DNA of 64,000 bases from Dicyema japonicum (taxonomy: Eukaryota; Dicyemida; Rhombozoa; Dicyemidae). The DNA lies in NCBI GenBank assembly GCA_011109175.1, contig RDEW01000013.1, positions 1,322,350 to 1,386,349 on the forward strand, read 5' to 3'. The notes under the pieces are model-generated. The model ran no database searches, was not told the DNA's origin, and saw only the letters and a list, made by a program, of their open reading frames with translations. Positions 1 to 12,239 of the stretch are shown here, piece by piece. Position numbers and translations under genes: made by a program. The number at the start of each line of letters is the position of its first letter. Position 1 is the first letter of the stretch.

Positions 1-200
1 AATTCTAATCGAAAATAACTGAGAGGGTTCTTTTTGTTATTCCGATACAATACCTGTGGAAAACACCTGAACAGGTCGTGCATTTGATCGTCCGTTTTCT
101 TTTGTTCATTATGTTACATTTTTGCAGATCTCATCTTCTTTTTCAGTGCATTTTCTGTCTTCTCTCTTCAGTACTACAACGAGTAGCGGCTTTATTTTTT

Positions 201-513
201 ATTTATTAACCCCGGATACTCCGAGAAAGAAGTTAAAGTAAACAACTAATTAAGTGTATCCAGTTTCCACTTCTACAGAAACAGAGTCCATCCGGAATCA
301 GCATAAAGGGTAAGACGTCCATTAAATTCAGTTGTGGAAACCCCTCCAGTGACGTGGGGAAGAGAAAATGATCATTTTTCATGCCGGCCTGGCACTGGGC
401 GTCACCTAGACAGGTGGATCACATGACGCCACTCTAGTAGGAGAGAGAGGATGAACAGACAAAGCAGAAACTCCAATCAATTAACAACGCAGCACCACAT
501 GACGCCACGCGGC
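201..513 (-). repeat. SINE-2 dispersed repeat, copy 1
   Basis: About 310 bp nearly identical to 56191-56493 (same strand) and, reversed, to 21777-22105; a worn copy lies at 34646-34910. Read on the minus strand it starts with a GC-rich head (complement of gacgccacgcggc) and ends in a tail with cggggttaataaat. That tail resembles the 3' end of the LINE at 33190, as in SINEs mobilised by a partner LINE. No open frame. Confidence 0.75.
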
Positions 514-689
514 TAATTTCAATTCTACTTTCAAGCAATAAAATCAATATATTATATTTTTTAGTTAAAAGTAAATATTTAATTTTTACATATTTTTTGG
601 TTGAGGTGGTGATATGCTTCTATTGTAGGCGTTTGAGAACTCAATAAGAACTAACTAACCTCAATACTAGAGCGCTTAAAGGTGTGACA

Positions 690-1490
690 GAGAGATCAAC
701 TCTTTTTTGGACATTCAAAAATATGGCGTATCTGTATATTGCCTGCTAGAAATGTAAGTGACCGGCGGATTGTGCGAGAAGGATTAGCTATACATAAGGA
801 TGTTGTCCCCCTTTGTACAGATACTGGAAAGTTAAGACAGGATCTTTGTAATACAAGTTGGATGGAGCCTAATAAAGAGTCAAGGATGCTTGCTTCAATC
901 ATAAATGTCTAAACAATGTGGGTGTTATGAGGAATCATGAAGAGCTTGACAACTTCTACGAGGAATTGGGGAGAACAATGACGGAACTTCGATCTCCCTA
1001 TCGGTTGCTGCGTACTGAATGCCAAGATAAGAGTCCAAAATCGGTCGAAGTGAATGGAATCGGAAACAGTTTGTTCAAAATACAAGAACCGAATGAATTA
1101 AAAATGGCAAAAAAACTTGAAATTTATTTTTCATTTTTGGATGTCGAATATTATCAATCTTAGATTCCCTAAATAATGGAAAATTTGTCTTTAATATTGT
1201 TAGTCGTGTTTTTCGAAGCAGATCCTAAGTTAGTTGCAGTTATTGCAAGAATTGAGGGAGAGAGGCAATCAAAAAAGTGGGGTACCAAGGCGAGGTACTT
1301 ATCATTGTACATATACTGGAAGGTTAACGACAGGATCTATGTAATGCATTTTGACTTATGTGTAAGCAGCTATGCGTTAGAGACGTCTCTATTTATCTTC
1401 CGTCGAATAATTCTCCCAATTTACTTTAGGGATGTGATGGATGGTTTTTTTCAAGAAAAGGATAATATCTTATTGGAATAACGATGAGAA
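690..1490 (+). mobile_element. Decayed RTE-like endonuclease fragment
   Basis: Broken frames read GLAIHKDVV, then ASIINV, then NHEELDNFYEEL. The RTE endonuclease at 40.6 kb has the same order (GFAVHRHLF, ISIINVYAP, NIEELDTFY). Part of the unit recurs: gtacagatactgga near 817 matches gtacatatactgga near 1308, so a segment was duplicated or two remnants are joined. Frameshifts and stops mean it is dead. Confidence 0.5.
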
Positions 1491-1955
1491 CAATCATTAA
1501 ATTGGCTTTGGGAAGAAGATTGAGAGATGAAATATCCAAGGAAAAAAATAAACTAATAAAATGAATCAGAGGATAGAAGGCACTGAGAACAAAAGTCCAG
1601 AACACGGATATACAAAAGATGCATAAATAAGGGGAGAGGGAAACTAGTGAGGATCCAAGTCTATTAGCATGACTAAAATACGATACCTCATCTAACTCCT
1701 AATTTCATGTTATTAATACAGTCTAACCTCCATTTGGAACGCCAAATGTTCCAAAAATAGAGGTTACGCCAAAAATCGTACAAAAATTTATTTATTGAGT
1801 ACATAACTATACTTTGTTGATTATAAACCTTAGAATTTAACGGAAAACTAACAAACTAACAGGCCCAGCATTGTCCAATAGCAGAATAATTTTCCGATTT
1901 TGTGATAAAAAATGTTCATTAATCCTATGAAGCTAACATCAAAACACATCTTTTG

Positions 1956-2222
1956 TCATCCATGCATTTTTGGATGTTGTTTATTATGGCTTGACGGGAG
2001 GAAATTCTTGAAACACCTTGGATTACGAAACTTTCCAATAATCAATGGGTCTAATTTTTCTCCTGTATGGCTGCAGTAGAACAACACAGTTACTTTTTCT
2101 TTGCTATGCTTGAAACCAAATGATTCTTTATTGTTTTGAATAAAAGATTTTTTTTGGACTAAGTCTAAAACAAAGACACGTTTCGTCGCTATTAAAAATG
2201 TTTTGTTTTTCATATTCCTCAA
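1956..2222 (-). pseudogene. Tigger/jerky-type DDE transposase fragment
   Basis: An 88-codon frame holds the stretch normally just after the first catalytic Asp of pogo-family transposases: KEKVTVLFYCSHTGE followed by LDPLIIGKFRNPRCFK. The rest of the catalytic triad is not in an open frame. It belongs to the TIR element at 1719-3071. Confidence 0.7.
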
Positions 2223-2429
2223 TTTTTTTGCTCCAGATAAAGTTTTAAGTTACAGTTCATGTCTTAATATGAATTTTTCTAACCATCCGTTTGAAGCCTT
2301 AAAATTTTGAAGTAAGATTCTAGATGCGACTTTCAGTCCTAATAAAATGATTTTAAGAATTACAATACAAATAAAATGATCTAAGAATTGTAATACCGAT
2401 TTTTGGATTAAAGGTCAAAAATGGGAGCC

Positions 2430-2565
2430 TTTTGAGAAGAGCTATTCAGGATTCTCGACCCCGCCGGACTCGTCCTCACCTTTGTCGGTCTGGGATCACT
2501 TAGTTAGATGAGAACTTTTATTTCTTTCTCTTTGACCCAGTGATCCTGGGGGTAATAATAATAAT
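2430..2565 (+). repeat. LINE 3'-tail repeat ending in (TAA)n, copy 1
   Basis: About 135 bp ending taataataataat. A close copy lies in the opposite orientation at 62075-62215. Both carry ggatcacttagttagatgag and tttctttctctttgacccag. The simple-repeat end and short length suggest a 5'-truncated LINE or a SINE using a LINE tail. It sits inside the Tigger element. Confidence 0.6.
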
Positions 2566-3344
2566 GGGAGCCTTTTGTTTTCTTAGGTGTTGAAATACAT
2601 CCAACACTTTTAAATCCTAAAGTTTATGCTTTTCACTAGTGACTGATTCTGAAGTCTCTGCATTAGTCCATTTTTTTGTGAATGGATCGATGCTTTTCTT
2701 GATTATAGAGATTGTTTTGATACTTGTGTCAAACATTCTCGCGATTTTCGAATTGAATGCTTTTTTTGAAAGAAGTTTAGCAATTTCGACTTTTGTATCG
2801 TAGTTTAAGCCAAAAAGGTGTAGATAACTTTAAGACAAGCAAAAAATGAACAAAAATGTGCATGTGATTTAAAAATTAATTGTAGTAAAATATAGAAACA
2901 ATAAAATTTAATTTCAAATTAAAATAATTATAAGTGTTCCAAAACGAGGTCTTTTTTGTAAGGATTTTATTAATTTTCTAATAAAATTTTCGAATTGTTC
3001 CAAATCCTGAGGATGTACCAAAAACAGAGGTGTTCCACCCTCGAGGTCCGTTCCAAAAAAAGGTTTGTCTGTACCAGTTTTAACGTTTCTGTTCACTATA
3101 CCCATTTATTTAATCCGTCCATTGGTGGATTTATAGATTTTTTACTTTTTATTTTAGAATGAACCTAAAGCAGGCATTTTAAAGGTGGAAAGGGTAATTA
3201 ATTTTCATGTTTTATCGATGCTTTTATTTTCATGTAAAGCTGTTGGTATGATAGTACATGCAAATTCGAGTTAATAATTTTATCGGTCAAAAAGATTTTT
3301 TTAGAAACCAATTTATTATTAAAAAACATAAAGGCAAAACATTA

Positions 3345-6215
3345 GTAACTGCCGCACTCATTGCGTGGATGTTCCTTCTCAGAATTGCGAGCGAAATTCG
3401 CTCGAACAGCCAGCGGCATTCGCGGAGATCTCCAGTGCACGAGGTGATCGGGTTTTAGAGATGTCCGAAAAACTCGAGTGTAGAAGAGGAGTAGGATCCG
3501 GATATCTTCATAGCAAGGAGAACATTTTTGACATTATCGGGAAGATCGACGTTTTTTACGAGTTTGGCCTTCTCCGCTTTGACGGCTGCAGAGCAGGCCC
3601 TTGAAGCGCACTCGTAAAGATTGTTCAAGGCGAACGTGTCTGTATGTCAGTACATGTCATGTCACGTCCCAACCAAGTGGTTTCCCAGCCTCAAAGGGAA
3701 ATATGGTCATCCCGTCCGGTTGTTTCCCGTCACTTCTGCATAACCCGACCGGTTCAAGAATGGCAGAGTATCCAGCAGCATCCATAGCCCGCTTTACAAT
3801 CTCATTCAGAGCCTTGTGCCTTGGAGATCTGCCAGCGCTCCTCTTGCAGGCAAGAGGGTGCAGGCCATAGCAGTCTATCAGGATGCCACATCGGCACGGG
3901 TGAGGTACACATACTTTCAGTCTCAGCCGCAAAGAGATACCACTTCTAACGCATTCATTATTCAGAAAAGTGCCCAGAGCTCCCTTTGGGTGGAGTTTAG
4001 CCAAGCTCCACTCTCAGGGGAAACCCCCAAAAGCAAACAAGCGCGTCGGTGCTGATTGGCCGATTCCAGTAGGAGTCCAAATGATTTCCAGCACAATAAA
4101 TTGTACAGGTTTCGCTGGCAGTCTTGTGAAGGAGGCAGGGGGAGGTTGGTGGCATTCCAGGCTTCTCGTGCGTGGATTATGTCTTGGTCAATTAAGAATT
4201 CGGGTAGGGAGTGTAGAATCCTCCTGACCAAAGGTACGCAGGCCGTGAGTAAAGTACGACGGATTCCAAGACCCCCAAATCTAACTGGGAGTGTAGCTTG
4301 CTTCCATGTAGCATCGTCGAATTTGACATTAAATATATGCTCCGTCGAGCTGAGGAAAGACAAATCAAAATGCTCAAGCTGTTCCAGTTGAGAATAGTAC
4401 AGGGCTGTCCTGAGTAAATAGGAGATTCTCTGAATGTTAAGACTTACATGAGGATTAATGCTGAGTGTGAGTCAGGTAGCTGTACTCTGTTTAGCAATTC
4501 GCATAGGAGTTGTTTTTTGTCAAGGAAGACATGCTTCATGCATTCCTAGTGATCGGGGTCCGAGAAAAATCAATTCGTTTTCAGGGGTCGAAATCCCACC
4601 AGGAAACAAGGAGTAAAATTTTGGAACAATTGAAGAGAAGTCGTCGTCAGCAAGGCCACAGTTTGTTATTTCACATTTCGTCGTATTAAACTCAAGACTC
4701 ACCTCGGACAACGCAGGGATAAGTATTTCTAACTCCTGGAAGACCGTTTTCGGGAGACAGCGTCATCGAGATACCATATGTTGTGTGGGCATCGAGAGAG
4801 CTTCGTAATCCTCTTAATTCCAAAGGAAAACACCAGTGATCCGAGGGGGACGATGGAACCATGAACCCCCATGCAATAGTGATGTAGGCTTTCCGTATGA
4901 AAAATTGACAAGTTCAAATATATATGGACATCTTTCATTGCAGGTTTCCAATATGCAGTCTCTTCTTAAACTGTTAAAAGCGTTCTTGATGTCCAGCTTT
5001 ACCATAATGTGCCTTTTAAAGTCTTGACTGCTGCGGTTCCTGAATGTCCTGACGGAGTGAACGGCTGCCTCACATCCAAGACGAATTCCTACTCCAACTT
5101 GGCTGAGAAGTAAGGACTTTGACAAGATTGACGTAGAAAATCTGGAAGCAATCTTGGCTGCTAGTCTTCTGAAGGTGAATCCGACCGCGATTGGGCGGAT
5201 ACCATCTCCCTTCTTGTCGACTGCAATCAGACTAGCCGAAAACAAGATATGTCGTATCAGGCAAATGTCCAGATAATATCCTGTTCATAAGAGAAGTGAT
5301 TGAGGAGAGACGACATGCTTGGTCTCCAATAGTCGGTGAAATAAGGTCTTTAAGATGGCAGGGCCTTAAGCCATCGAGACCTCCACTGCTGCTTGGTGCA
5401 AAGTTCCATAATGTCGTGATGATATCCTCAGGCGACGTGGACAAAGGGGTCACTTTTGATTGGGGTGAACAGTGGCGTAGGTCATTCGGAGAGAATGGAT
5501 GTTTCTCCAATAAAATCTTGTAAGTATTAGCGGTTGGTTTGCGTGGTCGCCTGAGAGTGAGAGGGCCTTTAATGCGGATCGAGTTCCTCCTTCATGCAAC
5601 TTCGATCGTACAGTCCTTCTTAGGCGAAAAATCTCCGTTTCCCGAGTTGAATACCGAGTCTCAGTTGAACGGATGCAAAAGGACGGGAGGTCCGTAAAGT
5701 GAGTTACATCCATAAATGCGCAGATGTTGTTCTTCATTTCAATCGAGAGACTCTTTCCCATTGCGATCTCGGGGGGAGCCAAGTGCGAAAGGAGCAAAAT
5801 TAAACAACGTATCCATTTGTTTATAGAGTCGAAGTGGAGAGCATCGTCGATTGCTTTGGTTAAGGCTTCAAGCTAGGGGGCGTCCTTCTTTTGTGATCTT
5901 CACCGGGATACTCCTCGATGAACGGCGTTCATTGATAAGTTTGAGTAGCGAATCTGGATCCAATTGGGAAAGGTCTTCTCCGGAGGTGTATGAACTCGCG
6001 TGACCATCCAATTCCAAGGCACGAGCGGCAGTGCCATATCCCAAGGGCGCGGATGGAGACCTGAGAGAGCTTCAAACATCCGAGGTGAAAGAAGCGTCCA
6101 CAGGCAAAACAAGAAATTCAGATTTTCTCAAATTGCTCATGTGCAGGCAAAGCAAAAAGCAACTACAATCTTTGGCATAGGTTTATCAAACACATTCGAC
6201 ACAGTAGTCGAGGTC
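3345..6215 (-). mobile_element. Degenerate non-LTR retrotransposon with C-terminal PD..D nuclease motif, copy 1
   Basis: Read 5' to 3' on the minus strand, fragments give an N-terminal region (6112-5900), RT motifs (KLDIKNAFNSLRRD near 5000; YLDDAV near 4760), a long connector (RFGGLGIR) and a C-terminal DGMTIFPFEAGKPLGWDVT near 3680. That last motif fits the PD-(D/E)xK-like endonuclease of LINEs lacking an APE domain. Gene order and sequence match 12240-15113. Many frameshifts; an inactive copy. Confidence 0.75.
4814..5245 (-). pseudogene. Reverse transcriptase domain fragment (LINE copy 1)
   Basis: A 143-codon frame has RT fingers and palm blocks: GIRPIAVGFTFRRLAAKI, then GVGIRLGCEAAVHSVR, then KLDIKNAFNSLRRD, where the first palm Asp lies in LDIKNAF. 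The downstream YLDD catalytic box is in another frame at 4729-4938. It matches the frame at 13359-13925 of the second copy. Confidence 0.75.
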
Positions 6216-6309
6216 TACTACTGAATTTGGTGGAATTCTGATAAGAGTTCTTTTAACAACAAAATAAGCTAAAAATTCGATTTGGCAAAACTATATTAAG
6301 AAAATTCGA

Positions 6310-6560
6310 ATATAATGTGGATATTTCTTAAATGGATTCACTGTCTCCTTTGTTGTTTGTCATTTTTGGAGACGCCAACACGTGACCTTAAAATTTTATA
6401 AAGGTGACATGAAGAATCAATTTATGCCGACAATGTCGACTTCATATCAAGGGATAGATCAGCTCTTCATTGCCTATTGGAAGTTGCTCCTAATAAACTA
6501 AGAAATGGTACCTAACCACGGAAGTAGTGGTTATTAGTAAACGCAACTAGTGGATATCAA
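6310..6560 (+). mobile_element. RTE-type reverse transcriptase remnant
   Basis: Short blocks DSLSPLLFVIFGD and, in a shifted frame, IYADNVDFISRD match the DSLSPVLF and IYADDLDFV blocks of the RTE element at 42.4 kb in order and spacing. The catalytic box is mutated (ADN for ADD) and the frame is broken. Confidence 0.5.
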
Positions 6561-7149
6561 AAGGATTATAAAAATTTGAGGTTCAATGCTGAGAGTTGTG
6601 AGGCTCCACACCCGTCTGCATGTTATGGGGATTCTGGCGTCCTCGTCTAAGCATGTTATTTTATTTGGAAGCCCAAGCTTCAGTATGACTGTCTGACATA
6701 TGAATAGGGGGTCGATTTGAACATTGCTGACCACGTGCTGATGGTTAATGATGAATTTGAACAACTATTTTTGGATGGGGAGACGTTTAGGCACTTTTTG
6801 AAGATCTGGACGACGTCGTGGCTAACCTGTTGATCCGGGGGAGTTCTTATATCGTTTATATAAACAGTAATGGGGTCACAAAGATGCAGAGGAATATCTT
6901 GGCTCTTCAGCAGCTGTTTTATAGTGCACTCAGATTACACTCTGAGTAACTGGGGAGATCCAAGAAGTACTTTCGATGCTTCTGATGAAAGAATCGGTTG
7001 GCTGTGGAGCTTATTATAGGACGTAGTGTCCTCTGTGATGGAAAGTGGGGGACTTTTCCCGTACTTTTTGTATAAAGATATGCAGGACTTGATAGAAGGT
7101 CAGATTTGAGTGAATTGGACACTAAAGAAGGAATTTCATAAAAAATTGA

Positions 7150-8340
7150 AAAACATGTAAACTGCTTAATCTATATTATATTTGGGGTACATAGTTATAT
7201 ATTTAAAGTCAGTGCTGCACGGGTTAGGTGGTAATTCTCATCATCTTAAAGTCTTGGGTTTGAATTCGAACTATTAGGTCCTCCACTTGATTTCTGTATT
7301 TAGGATTTAAACGAATATGTCTTTCTTGTATGCCCAGAATTCCCAAATCACTTATACTCAAGCAAAAGCTAAGTTGAATTTCTTTTTTCTGTATTATTTG
7401 ATATTAATTTTAAAAAGAAAATAATTAAGTATTTTAGTTAAGAGGCAGAATAGCGGGGGCGTTCGTCTGATACCATTTCTCGTTTAATTTACCACTCAGC
7501 TATGACTTTTGTGAATTCACTTCTTAGCTAACTTTATAAAGTTTTTTGGTTAACCATCCGTCATTGAGAGTAAACAGCATAATCAGGCGACTTTTGGATT
7601 GTTTCAAGTGCGATCGCTTAAACTTATCCTTGCCAAGGAATTGGATTAGGGAGAGGATATTCTTAACAAACCTACTTTATTTTGTGTTGTAAAATGATAT
7701 GCCAAGGGGGTTTGCATCCTCTTCACAAACCCGAAGGAATCCGGATCCGCGATTACTAATCGTTTTTTCCGTTAGTAGGGGTTTTTCCGATTATTGATCC
7801 AATATGAGAGCCCATAATAGATGAGTCTGTGAAGCGTAGTCTCTGATAACGGGAATCTCCACGCAACTGAGGAATACTCCTCATCCGGTAGTTTGCCGGT
7901 ATAGTGTTCCAGCACAAGCAATCAAACTGGACCGTAATTGAACTGAACTGCAACTCCACCAGTTGATTGGTTGCTGTAACCAAATCTTCCTCGATAGTGT
8001 GCACCCCATACTTATACTACATCAACATACTCTCCAACGTCCTTTTGAGGACAACGGATTGGATGTATGCTCGGGTTGGCGCATCGGTTGCGATAGTTCA
8101 TAAGTACCTTAGATACGACCCCGTCCAAGTTAGAACATAGGTATGACTTTGACTGGAGCACCATAAAGTAGATTTAGCTCTCCAGCCAATAAATCTAACT
8201 TTAGCAACTTTTCTACTTCAGTGTGCTTCAATAATCCTTGAGACGTAATTCTAATTTCAAAAATAATTCTGACTTTATCGTGACAAAATATCAGGTTTAT
8301 TGAAACTGAATGAGTATTTGTCTTTATAAACGTGTCCACC
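7150..8340. other. Unassigned region with two minus-strand open frames
   Basis: Two minus-strand frames (8004-7756, 82 codons; 8339-8130, 69 codons) resemble nothing I know. A tRNA-like stretch near 7225-7275 (ggttaggtgg, then gggtttgaattcgaac) could be a worn SINE promoter. The rest shows no gene I can support. Likely old transposon debris, but short split exons cannot be excluded. Confidence 0.3.
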
Positions 8341-8660
8341 TTTTTTTAACTTAACAACTTTATTAGTAAGGAAATTTAAAGAAGGAGTTATTTGGCCTCA
8401 TGCCGCAAGTCCTGCAAACGCTTGGACTCTTCTCTGAAATCTTAGACCCCTCTTATCGTTTATTCTGTGCTACGAGTCAATGATGGCATCTTTTTTTAGG
8501 TAGTTTTTCATTTTTTCTGCTGCATCTCTTATCGATATTACTAGTATATTTTCATCTTCATCTAGCTTTTGTCGAGCCATTTGTGTAGGGCAATCTTGAT
8601 CCCTGGTCTCCTCGATTTTTCAAGAAGCAAGATAAAACGCTCTTTGTATGCAGTGTAATA

Positions 8661-9227
8661 CTATCCTTCCAGTCCATAAAGGAGTGATGGAATGATCGTA
8701 CGTGAAAAAATAAATAAAAACATATCCGTTTCGAGTTTCAATTTCCTCATACACAATATCGCATGGTGGGCTTTCTTCCTTTTGAGTTTAAAATCGCACA
8801 ATGTGCTCCCAGATTTCTCAAAAGCTGTTCCGAGATACTTCAGGGAGCTCACAATGTTGATTCCGCATACGGAGTCTTTCTGATTTCCTTTACCATTCCG
8901 ACAAAAGAACATCATTGCACTCGATTTTTCTTCTGACAGTTTTAATTCATGAAGACAGCACCAGTCTTTTATCTCTTCCGTGTACACATTGATTCTCCTC
9001 TCTAAGATCATGCTCGATCTCAACACATCAGACAGTAGCACGTCGTAGGCGTATATCAGAGATCTCGTACTTGGTGTAGACGGAGACGGGAAACCGGCCA
9101 TTAGAACATTAAACAATAGAGGGCTCAAAATTGATCCCTGTGGGACCCCTCTCTTCAATAATATTATATTTGAAAAATAGCGTCCGCATCTAACATAGGA
9201 TTTTCTTCCTTCTAGGTACACTTTCAC
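8661..9227 (-). pseudogene. Reverse transcriptase fragment of Jockey/CR1-like LINE
   Basis: A 188-codon open frame has GVPQGSILSPLLFNVLM (RT motif B), then SLIYAYDVLLSD. The catalytic YADD box reads YAYD, so one active-site Asp is lost. The thumb-like IVSSLKYLGTAFEKSG follows. A longer sense-strand homologue of this family is scattered at 59.1-61.3 kb. Confidence 0.8.
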
Positions 9228-10207
9228 CCAATTTATTAGTTCCTTTGGGCTTCCCGTCCGAGATAATGGCTCTGTGGTTTAATGCTTTTGATATGTCGAG
9301 ACATATCACATTCAGGAGACATTTGGATTCTCTGACTTTGCATAATTCGGAGTTGAGATGAAATAAGCAATCACCGCATGACGTCCTGAGCGAAAACCAA
9401 ATTGATCATTTCTGAAGTATTCTTCTTTTTCCAGCTGATTTATAAGCCTCCAATTTTTCCATAATTTTTGAAAATTTCTGGGCCTTCTTTAAAAATCCTA
9501 GCTTTGATGAAATCACTGTCCGGATCTTTATTCTTGACATCTCTTATTGCTATCTTCAGCTCTTCTAGAGAGATCTCTATAAATGCTGTTTTATCTGACA
9601 ATGGTTCGTAACAAGTTTTCTCCCTGATGAATCATCGTCCACATAAAATATCTTTTTAAGTTGTGTCTCAAAAATAGAGGTATTTCTCTTTTCAGCATAG
9701 TAGGTGCCATCCGGTTTCTTGAGCATAATCTTGTTGCGATTGACTCTGGGTTCCTCACTCTTCGGTATACCTTCTAGAAAGAGGGATTGTGTTTCCTTAG
9801 CTGAGAGTTACACTTATTCTCATTCCAACTTTTGAATTGTTCCGACAACTGCTTTTGTAGTTCGTCGATTTTGTGAGACAAGGCTAAGCGGTCGTGTGGG
9901 TCTACACATCTCCTCAGTTTAGTCATTAGATTATTTCTTTTCAACACAATCTTCTTGATGTGCCATGAAATAGGGACAACATTATCGTTTCCTAAGTATA
10001 TTTTTCTAGCAAAGTTATCCAGATGGTATAATATCAGATACGTTACTCGTTTACTTGTTTTATCAATTTCCAAACAAGACTTGGGTTCGGTATGCCCTAA
10101 CATCAATTCCTTAGCAATGAACATCCTATAGTGATTCCAGTTTAGATTCTTGGTATCTTAACCGACAAAGATTCTAGGCTCATTAATAATTTTCATATCC
10201 ACGGATA

Positions 10208-10543
10208 TTAGCAATGGAATGTGGTCACTCCATATATCCGGAAGAGTAATTGGTATGTCGGCGTATTCTGAAATAGCAGGGAAATCAAGAAGACACCAAG
10301 CTTGTCACTCTCGTAGGGAGGGATATGGTTATCCTCTTTCGATGTAAGGACTTTTACTCCTAGACCTTTAAATAGAAGCTTGCCATCCCTGTTACTCTTC
10401 TTGCAGACTAAAGATGTGCTCTTGGAGTTGAGATCACCTCCCAGTATGATCACCGAGTTTTCACTGAAAAACTGGGAGATATCTCCGGTACCGTCAAGGA
10501 TTTGAAATACATACCTCCAATTGCGAGCCAACCGTCGACACAA
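10208..10543 (-). pseudogene. APE-type endonuclease fragment of LINE
   Basis: A 111-codon frame contains VIILGGDLNSKSTSLVCKK followed by NRDGKLLFKGLGVKVL. This is the GDLN block and following helix of the exonuclease/endonuclease/phosphatase domain in Jockey and CR1 LINEs. The catalytic His end (SDH) is not in frame. Confidence 0.7.
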
Positions 10544-11022
10544 CGAACCTCAATGGCGACAAACTCAAAAAATTGATGAAACAATTCTCGGATTCCTTGT
10601 CTTTAGATAACACCTACAAAAAATTGATGTTCCAGTCCCTGGTATAGCCCCTTCTTTCCAGTATAAAGACATCGATTTGAAACCCGGGAGTACTGTATTC
10701 TCATTTGACTTCATCTTCGCTTCGTTGACAATTATTATATCAGCTTCTTCGGCATTCGCCAGTGAAGCTAGCTCGTGATGCCTCCTCAGAGATTTCCACT
10801 CTTAGAGTATTGACTAACAAATTTATATAATGCTTCTTCAGTCTCATTGACTTTTGAAGTCATAACAAATAACTTTATTTTTATTAAAATAATTAAATTA
10901 AATTAAAAATACAAAAAAAATAATTTAATAGTAAATAAATCATCTAGATTTTTCTAGTCATTTCCAGAATATTATTTATTTAAATATTTCTGTAGCGTAA
11001 CTTTAGTGATAAACAAACAATA

Positions 11023-11982
11023 ATGGGTCAGGATTATTACTCTCTCCTTGGAGTTTCTAAAGATGTTACGGATGAAGATCTCAAGAAAGCCTACAGGAAA
11101 ATGGCTCTGAAGTATCATCCCGACAAAAACAAATCCCATGGTGCTGAGGAAAAGTTCAAAAAGATCGGTGAGGCTTACAGTGTCTTATCAGACAAGAATA
11201 AACGTTCCATTTACGACCAATTTGGAGAAGAGGGCTTAAAAGGAGGTTTGGGATCTGCAGGAAATGGAGGATTTTCTTATTCTTTTTCTTCCGGTGATGC
11301 TTTCAACATGTTCAACCAATTCTTTGGTTCTTCTGACCCTTTCTCGATGTTTTCCGACCAAGGAGGATTTGGCCAATCCTTCTTCGCTAATAACGGATAT
11401 TCTCGTCCCTCAGTCATGAAGAAAAGAGACCCCGATATATGTAAGGAGCTGTTTGTCTCCCTGGAAGAGATCAAGACGGGAGTTACAAAGAAAATGAACG
11501 TGAAACGGAAATGCCACAGAAATGGGGTTATTCGGACTCAAGATAAGGTCATCACCATTGACGTGAAGCCTGGTTGGAAGGCGGGGACTAAAATAACCTT
11601 TGAAGGAGAGGGGGATGACATCAATCCAAACGTACTCCCAGCTAACATTGTCTTTGAAATCCGTGATAAACCTCATCCCGTGTTTGAGAGAGATGGGGAG
11701 AACATAATCTACACTGCAAGAATATCTGCTTTTCATTCACTTTTGGCACTTCCTGTTTCAGTCCCTTTGTTGGGAGGAGGAAAGAGGAATCTTAACCTGA
11801 GTGGTCCTGTTGGCCACGGGTCGGAATATACGATTTCTAATGAGGGATTGCCTGTCTCAAAGCGACCTAATGTTTTTGGCTGTCTAAAAGTGAGATTTGT
11901 TGTTGTCTTCCCGTCTTCAATATCCCCAGATCTGCGAAGAGCTATTGAAGCTGAGAAGAATATAAGGGGAGATATTATTTAA
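11023..11982 (+). CDS. Type II DnaJ/Hsp40 co-chaperone (DNAJB1/B4-like)
   Basis: An intact 319-codon gene. Residues 1-70 are a J domain with the HPD tripeptide at 32-34, the site that stimulates Hsp70 ATPase. A Gly/Phe-rich stretch follows (about 71-130), then two C-terminal substrate-binding beta domains ([13 protein letters not shown] near 142; [31 protein letters not shown]). No zinc finger, so type II; length is close to DNAJB1/B4 (about 340). No C-terminal EEVD is visible. The start fits the conserved MG.DYY. It is unusual here in having no intron at all, whereas neighbours are cut every 60-150 nt, so it could be a retrocopy; no poly(A) tract or flanking repeat was seen. Confidence 0.95.
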   Translation: MGQDYYSLLGVSKDVTDEDLKKAYRKMALKYHPDKNKSHGAEEKFKKIGEAYSVLSDKNKRSIYDQFGEEGLKGGLGSAGNGGFSYSFSSGDAFNMFNQFFGSSDPFSMFSDQGGFGQSFFANNGYSRPSVMKKRDPDICKELFVSLEEIKTGVTKKMNVKRKCHRNGVIRTQDKVITIDVKPGWKAGTKITFEGEGDDINPNVLPANIVFEIRDKPHPVFERDGENIIYTARISAFHSLLALPVSVPLLGGGKRNLNLSGPVGHGSEYTISNEGLPVSKRPNVFGCLKVRFVVVFPSSISPDLRRAIEAEKNIRGDII

Positions 11983-12239
11983 TGTTTTATTGCCACTTTG
12001 CTTTATATTTTTTGTAATGTGATGTATAATAGTATTCTGAGTGTTTGTGACATTTATTATTATCCACGTGGAACTGCCACTTAGAAAATGACGGTCTACA
12101 GAAACCGCTTGTGTACGAGTTTGTAAGGCTGGAATAACTTAACTGACTTACGTAGATATTATGACAGCGTCATGCTATTTATGTTGCTTTGTTCTCAACC
12201 CTTGACCGACTTTTTAACTTTTGTCTTTTATTAAGGAAA

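Larger units (their letters stand above)
1719..3071 (-). mobile_element. Pogo/Tigger-type DNA transposon with TIRs and TA target duplication
   Basis: The left end cagtctaacctccatttgg and the right end aaaggtttgtctg are imperfect inverted repeats, each flanked by TA (1717-1718, 3072-3073). On the minus strand, 2640-2830 encodes a CENP-B/psq-like helix-turn-helix (KIARMFDTSIKTIS), and 2222-1956 the DDE core (KEKVTVLFYCSHTGE, then LIIGKFRNPRCFK) typical of jerky/Tigger transposases. A LINE-tail repeat (2430-2565) is nested inside. Frames are broken. Confidence 0.75.
8390..10860 (-). mobile_element. Jockey/CR1-like non-LTR retrotransposon, degenerate
   Basis: The minus strand has, 5' to 3', an endonuclease fragment (VIILGGDLNSKSTS, 10543-10208), a linker frame (10124-9774) and an RT frame (9227-8661). 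Blocks between them are recognisable only across frameshifts. The 5' end stops about 160 bp upstream of the DnaJ start codon, so this element now forms the gene's upstream flank. Confidence 0.75.

Noticed and set aside
11277-11736. Minus-strand open frames inside DnaJ
   Set aside because: They are shadows of the clearly conserved plus-strand DnaJ coding frame.
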